From NCBI GenBank assembly GCA_030634125.1, contig DAOWBJ010000009.1, positions 1-15,587 on the forward strand: a DNA stretch of 15,587 bases, given 5' to 3'. Under the pieces are notes generated by a model that worked only from the letters and a program-made list of their open reading frames with translations, was not told the DNA's origin and made no database searches. Of the stretch, positions 13,563-15,587 are shown one piece after another. Position 1 is the stretch's first letter. Every line of letters begins with the position of its first letter. Source of the DNA: Victivallales bacterium (GTDB lineage: Bacteria > Verrucomicrobiota > Lentisphaeria > Victivallales > Victivallaceae). Made by a program: the position numbers and the translations under genes.

Positions 13563-15038
13563 ATGTCAAATGACCGTAACCGAATCCATTTTATAGCTAT
13601 ATTTATGGTGGTTTGCGGTTTTATTCTTGGTGTCCGGGATGCTTTGTTTCGTGAACTATGGTTTGATGAAGCACTGACTATCGGGGAATTTATGTATTTG
13701 CCGACTATTGCTGCTGTCTATCGCAACTATGTTATTCCCAATAATCACATTATCTATACTATTTTCCTGAAATTCTGGAATGAGTTATATCCTTCCGGTT
13801 TATCTTTGGATTTTTACTGGCGTTTATTTACCGTTTTATCGGCGGCGATTACTGTCGGAGTGATTTTTGAGCGCTGGCGCAAACGCTATGGGATAATTAC
13901 GCTTGCTCTGGTACTGTTTGCCTTTAGTTATTCTCTTCCATTTGAGATTTACTCCACGGCTGTACGGGGCTATATGCTAAGTATGTTGTGGATAGTTTTG
14001 AGCGTGGAATTTGCCCGTTCCTGGGTTCAAAAACCTGACTGGCGCGCGGGGGCGGGGTACTTTATATTCTGCCTGCTGGCGGTCGGAACTATTTCATCTA
14101 ATCTTTTGGCGCTGGCGGGGATTGTTATTTTCTTTTTTCCTTATTTCGGTTTCAAAAAAGTATTTAAATGGAAATTTATTTATTTAGCCGCGGCTCCGCT
14201 GGCGGCAACAGCTTTATTTTATCTGCCGCTCAGCCAAAAAATCGCTGGAATTCTGCGGACGCGCGAAGGATGGGGTAGCGGGCTTGATGTTATTCGAGTA
14301 GTTTATTCCAGTTTCGCGATTGCGTTTCTGCCTTTGATTATTGTGGCTGCGGCTGGAGGAATTATATATTTAAGCAGAGTTAAAAACCGGAAGTTTTTAT
14401 GGACTCTGTTGATTTTATTAGTCCCGTTGCCGGTCGTGTTTTTGCGCTCTCCGGCACCTTTTCCGCGGGTATTTATTACTTTGTGGCCTTTATGGATATT
14501 GTTGCTTTGTGCCGGACTACGGCATTTTATGGCGAGTTGCCGGGTGTGGAACAAACAGTTGATTATGGCTGGATTTTTACTGGCGGCAAGCATCGGATGG
14601 GGAATGTTTTGTCATAATTATCGTGGGTTTTTGGCAAAGGCGTTTCATGGGGAACAGCATCTGGACGATTTTTTCAATCCTTACTATATGGCGCCGGAAT
14701 ATAAACCCTGGAGTCTAATTCAAAAAATAAAAAAGGTCGCGGGGGAAAATGAGATTCCTGTATATCTCAGTTTTAACGCCGAGCCCTATGTGATAATGCT
14801 TTATGGTCGAATGGCCGGCATAAATCCTGATCGTTGGATTTTTGATAAGCCGAACCCGCGCGCTAAAGTTTTAAGCTTAGCGCCTGGAACCTGGATACTG
14901 ATCAAAACAATTGAGTTGAAGCGTGGTGAATTGGAGAACATAAAAAAACGTTTTGGAATTAAGACAGAGCCTTTATTCCAAAACGGAGTTTATTCAGCGT
15001 TTCAAATAGTTAACCAAGTACAACAATTAAAACGATAA
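13563..15038 (+). CDS. GT-C-type membrane glycosyltransferase-like protein
   Basis: 491 residues with a multi-spanning N-terminal part (about 1-350) and a soluble C-terminal domain of about 140 residues. GT39/PMT-like signs: first membrane segment (10-26), then RELWFDEAL (30-38) with the Asp-Glu pair of the first extracytoplasmic loop, NNHIIYTIFLKFW (60-72) matching the usual HPPLYYLLLxFW position, EIYSTAVRGYMLSML (128-142) and PFPRVFITLWPL (299-310), the RYxxPxxP-like region. Expected role: transfer of a sugar from a lipid carrier to a surface glycan or lipid at the membrane; substrates unknown. The only ribosome-site candidate is GGAG (13547-13550) inside the end of the upstream gene, consistent with translational coupling to apgM. 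The 3' end overlaps the next gene on the other strand by 29 bases. Confidence 0.8.
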   Translation: MSNDRNRIHFIAIFMVVCGFILGVRDALFRELWFDEALTIGEFMYLPTIAAVYRNYVIPNNHIIYTIFLKFWNELYPSGLSLDFYWRLFTVLSAAITVGVIFERWRKRYGIITLALVLFAFSYSLPFEIYSTAVRGYMLSMLWIVLSVEFARSWVQKPDWRAGAGYFIFCLLAVGTISSNLLALAGIVIFFFPYFGFKKVFKWKFIYLAAAPLAATALFYLPLSQKIAGILRTREGWGSGLDVIRVVYSSFAIAFLPLIIVAAAGGIIYLSRVKNRKFLWTLLILLVPLPVVFLRSPAPFPRVFITLWPLWILLLCAGLRHFMASCRVWNKQLIMAGFLLAASIGWGMFCHNYRGFLAKAFHGEQHLDDFFNPYYMAPEYKPWSLIQKIKKVAGENEIPVYLSFNAEPYVIMLYGRMAGINPDRWIFDKPNPRAKVLSLAPGTWILIKTIELKRGELENIKKRFGIKTEPLFQNGVYSAFQIVNQVQQLKR

Positions 15039-15273
15039 CGACTATTGCCGCAACAATGCACGCGGTTGCGATCGTAACATTTCTTTTATGTTTTTTCGCG
15101 GCACGGATTTTATCGGTTTTGCTGTGAGCCAGCTGCCCGAGCAAAGTATTCATGCCGGAAAATGTTCTTTTCATGGTATTACGAACTTTAGCCAGCCGCC
15201 GATGTTTCAATTCCTTCGGAATATCGTCCATCAAATTCCTGACTCTAGTTTTAGTTAATTCTCTATTTTCCAT
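15010..15273 (-). CDS. Small tail-anchored membrane protein, unknown function
   Basis: 87 residues from the ATG at 15273, with AAGGA (complement of 15281-15285) 7 bases upstream; a longer in-frame start at 15300 has no such site. The first 64 residues are polar, strongly basic and probably helical (many Lys/Arg, e.g. ELKHRRLAKVRNTMKR). The last about 21 residues (66-86, TIATACIVAAIVVIVLIVVL) form a single hydrophobic helix ending two residues from the stop, so the protein should be tail-anchored with its basic part in the cytoplasm. It has no signal peptide. I do not recognise the family. Real-gene support: ribosome site, promoter and a clean amphipathic-plus-anchor layout. It converges on and overlaps the glycosyltransferase gene. 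Confidence 0.7.
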   Translation of the reverse strand: MENRELTKTRVRNLMDDIPKELKHRRLAKVRNTMKRTFSGMNTLLGQLAHSKTDKIRAAKKHKRNVTIATACIVAAIVVIVLIVVLG

Positions 15274-15343
15274 AAATACATCCTTCAATAAAAATAACAA
15301 TTAAATATTATACGCAGAGTATTTCCGCTATCCTCTGTCAGTA

Positions 15344-15372
15344 AGTATAGCATTATTAGAAGAAAAAACCAA
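15344..15372 (-). promoter_or_regulatory. Promoter for the small tail-anchored protein gene
   Basis: Minus strand: TTGGTT (complement of 15367-15372), 17 bases, TATACT (complement of 15344-15349). The leader to the ATG at 15273 would be about 65 bases and contains an imperfect inverted repeat, CAGAG...CTCTG. A second -10-like TATAAT lies closer to the gene but has no -35. Confidence 0.5.
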
Positions 15373-15457
15373 GTAATTTAATGAATTTTTGTGTTAGAAA
15401 AACGTTAAAAGGGTGTGTAAACAAACGGATTATATCGATAATAATTTTTGAACTTAA

Positions 15458-15470
15458 CCGGCTTTGCCGG
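15458..15470. repeat. GC-rich hairpin CCGGC-TTT-GCCGG
   Basis: A perfect 5-bp stem with a TTT loop in otherwise AT-rich DNA, five bases before the 14-bp repeats. It has no following T run, so it is unlikely to be an intrinsic terminator and is more likely part of a dispersed repeat. Confidence 0.6.
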
Positions 15471-15475
15471 GACTT

Positions 15476-15517
15476 TGAACATCGAACATTCAACATCGAA
15501 CGCCCAACATCGAATGA
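15476..15517. repeat. Three 14-bp tandem repeats with AACATCGAA core
   Basis: AACATCGAA recurs at 15478, 15492 and 15506, exactly 14 bases apart, in units TGAACATCGAACAT, TCAACATCGAACGC and CCAACATCGAATGA. Similar GAACATCGAAC-type runs are familiar from intergenic DNA of environmental bacteria, including PVC members, as far as I recall. With the hairpin just before, it probably forms one dispersed intergenic element. The rest of 15373-15587 shows no gene I can support. Confidence 0.8.
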
Positions 15518-15587
15518 ATTAATAATAAATCAATTGCGAATTTTACAATAGTTAATGCTTTTTTGACGCAACTAACATAAGTCAAAA

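Noticed and set aside
15381..15551. Plus-strand 56-codon frame running through the hairpin and 14-bp repeats
   Set aside because: No ribosome site, and its second half is simply a translation of the repeat array; treated as spurious.

Overview
The window looks like a piece of a bacterial chromosome, mostly housekeeping and sugar-metabolism genes separated by short repeat-bearing gaps. The best guess for the source is the PVC group, perhaps Lentisphaerota. This rests on the style of the LacI-family regulator, the REP-like palindromes and AACATCGAA repeats in the gaps, and the combination of an archaeal-type phosphoglycerate mutase with a eukaryotic-type xylulokinase. It is an inference from memory of such genomes, not a proof. 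No rRNA, tRNA, CRISPR array, complete insertion sequence or phage gene was found.

Left part (1-2875, all plus strand): the 3' part of an AT-rich RloB-family gene, usually linked to defence loci, runs off the left edge. It is followed 8 bases later by nadC (NAD synthesis). After a gap with a 53-bp tandem repeat comes ruvA (Holliday-junction recognition). A 149-bp REP-pair-like element with several hairpins then precedes a Fur-family regulator that keeps its two CxxC zinc motifs but lacks the usual sensor histidines.

Middle (2878-10463): a cation:proton antiporter (minus) converges on the fur-like gene and diverges from priA (replication restart helicase, plus). priA converges on, and overlaps by 50 bases, a minus-strand xylose operon read in the order LacI-family regulator, xylA, xylB. 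The operon has a perfect consensus sigma70-type promoter (TTGACA, 17 bases, TATAAT) with two near-identical 12-bp palindromes, one in the spacer and one just after the start point. The expected logic is autoregulated repression, relieved by a sugar ligand. No sugar transporter is present.

Right part (10464-15587): a very AT-rich GT-C-type membrane glycosyltransferase gene, a short remnant of an aldo/keto reductase gene on the opposite strand, then a two-gene unit. That unit holds an archaeal-type phosphoglycerate mutase family protein, which may instead be the proposed alternative homoserine kinase, and a second GT-C-type membrane protein. A small tail-anchored membrane protein gene on the minus strand overlaps its 3' end and has its own plausible promoter. 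The right edge holds a hairpin and three 14-bp repeats.

I did not find a clearly new multi-gene system fully inside the window. The points most worth following are the truncated RloB locus at the left edge, the REP-pair element, the Fur-like protein with a degenerate sensor site, and the xylose operon with its promoter/operator layout and eukaryotic-type kinase.
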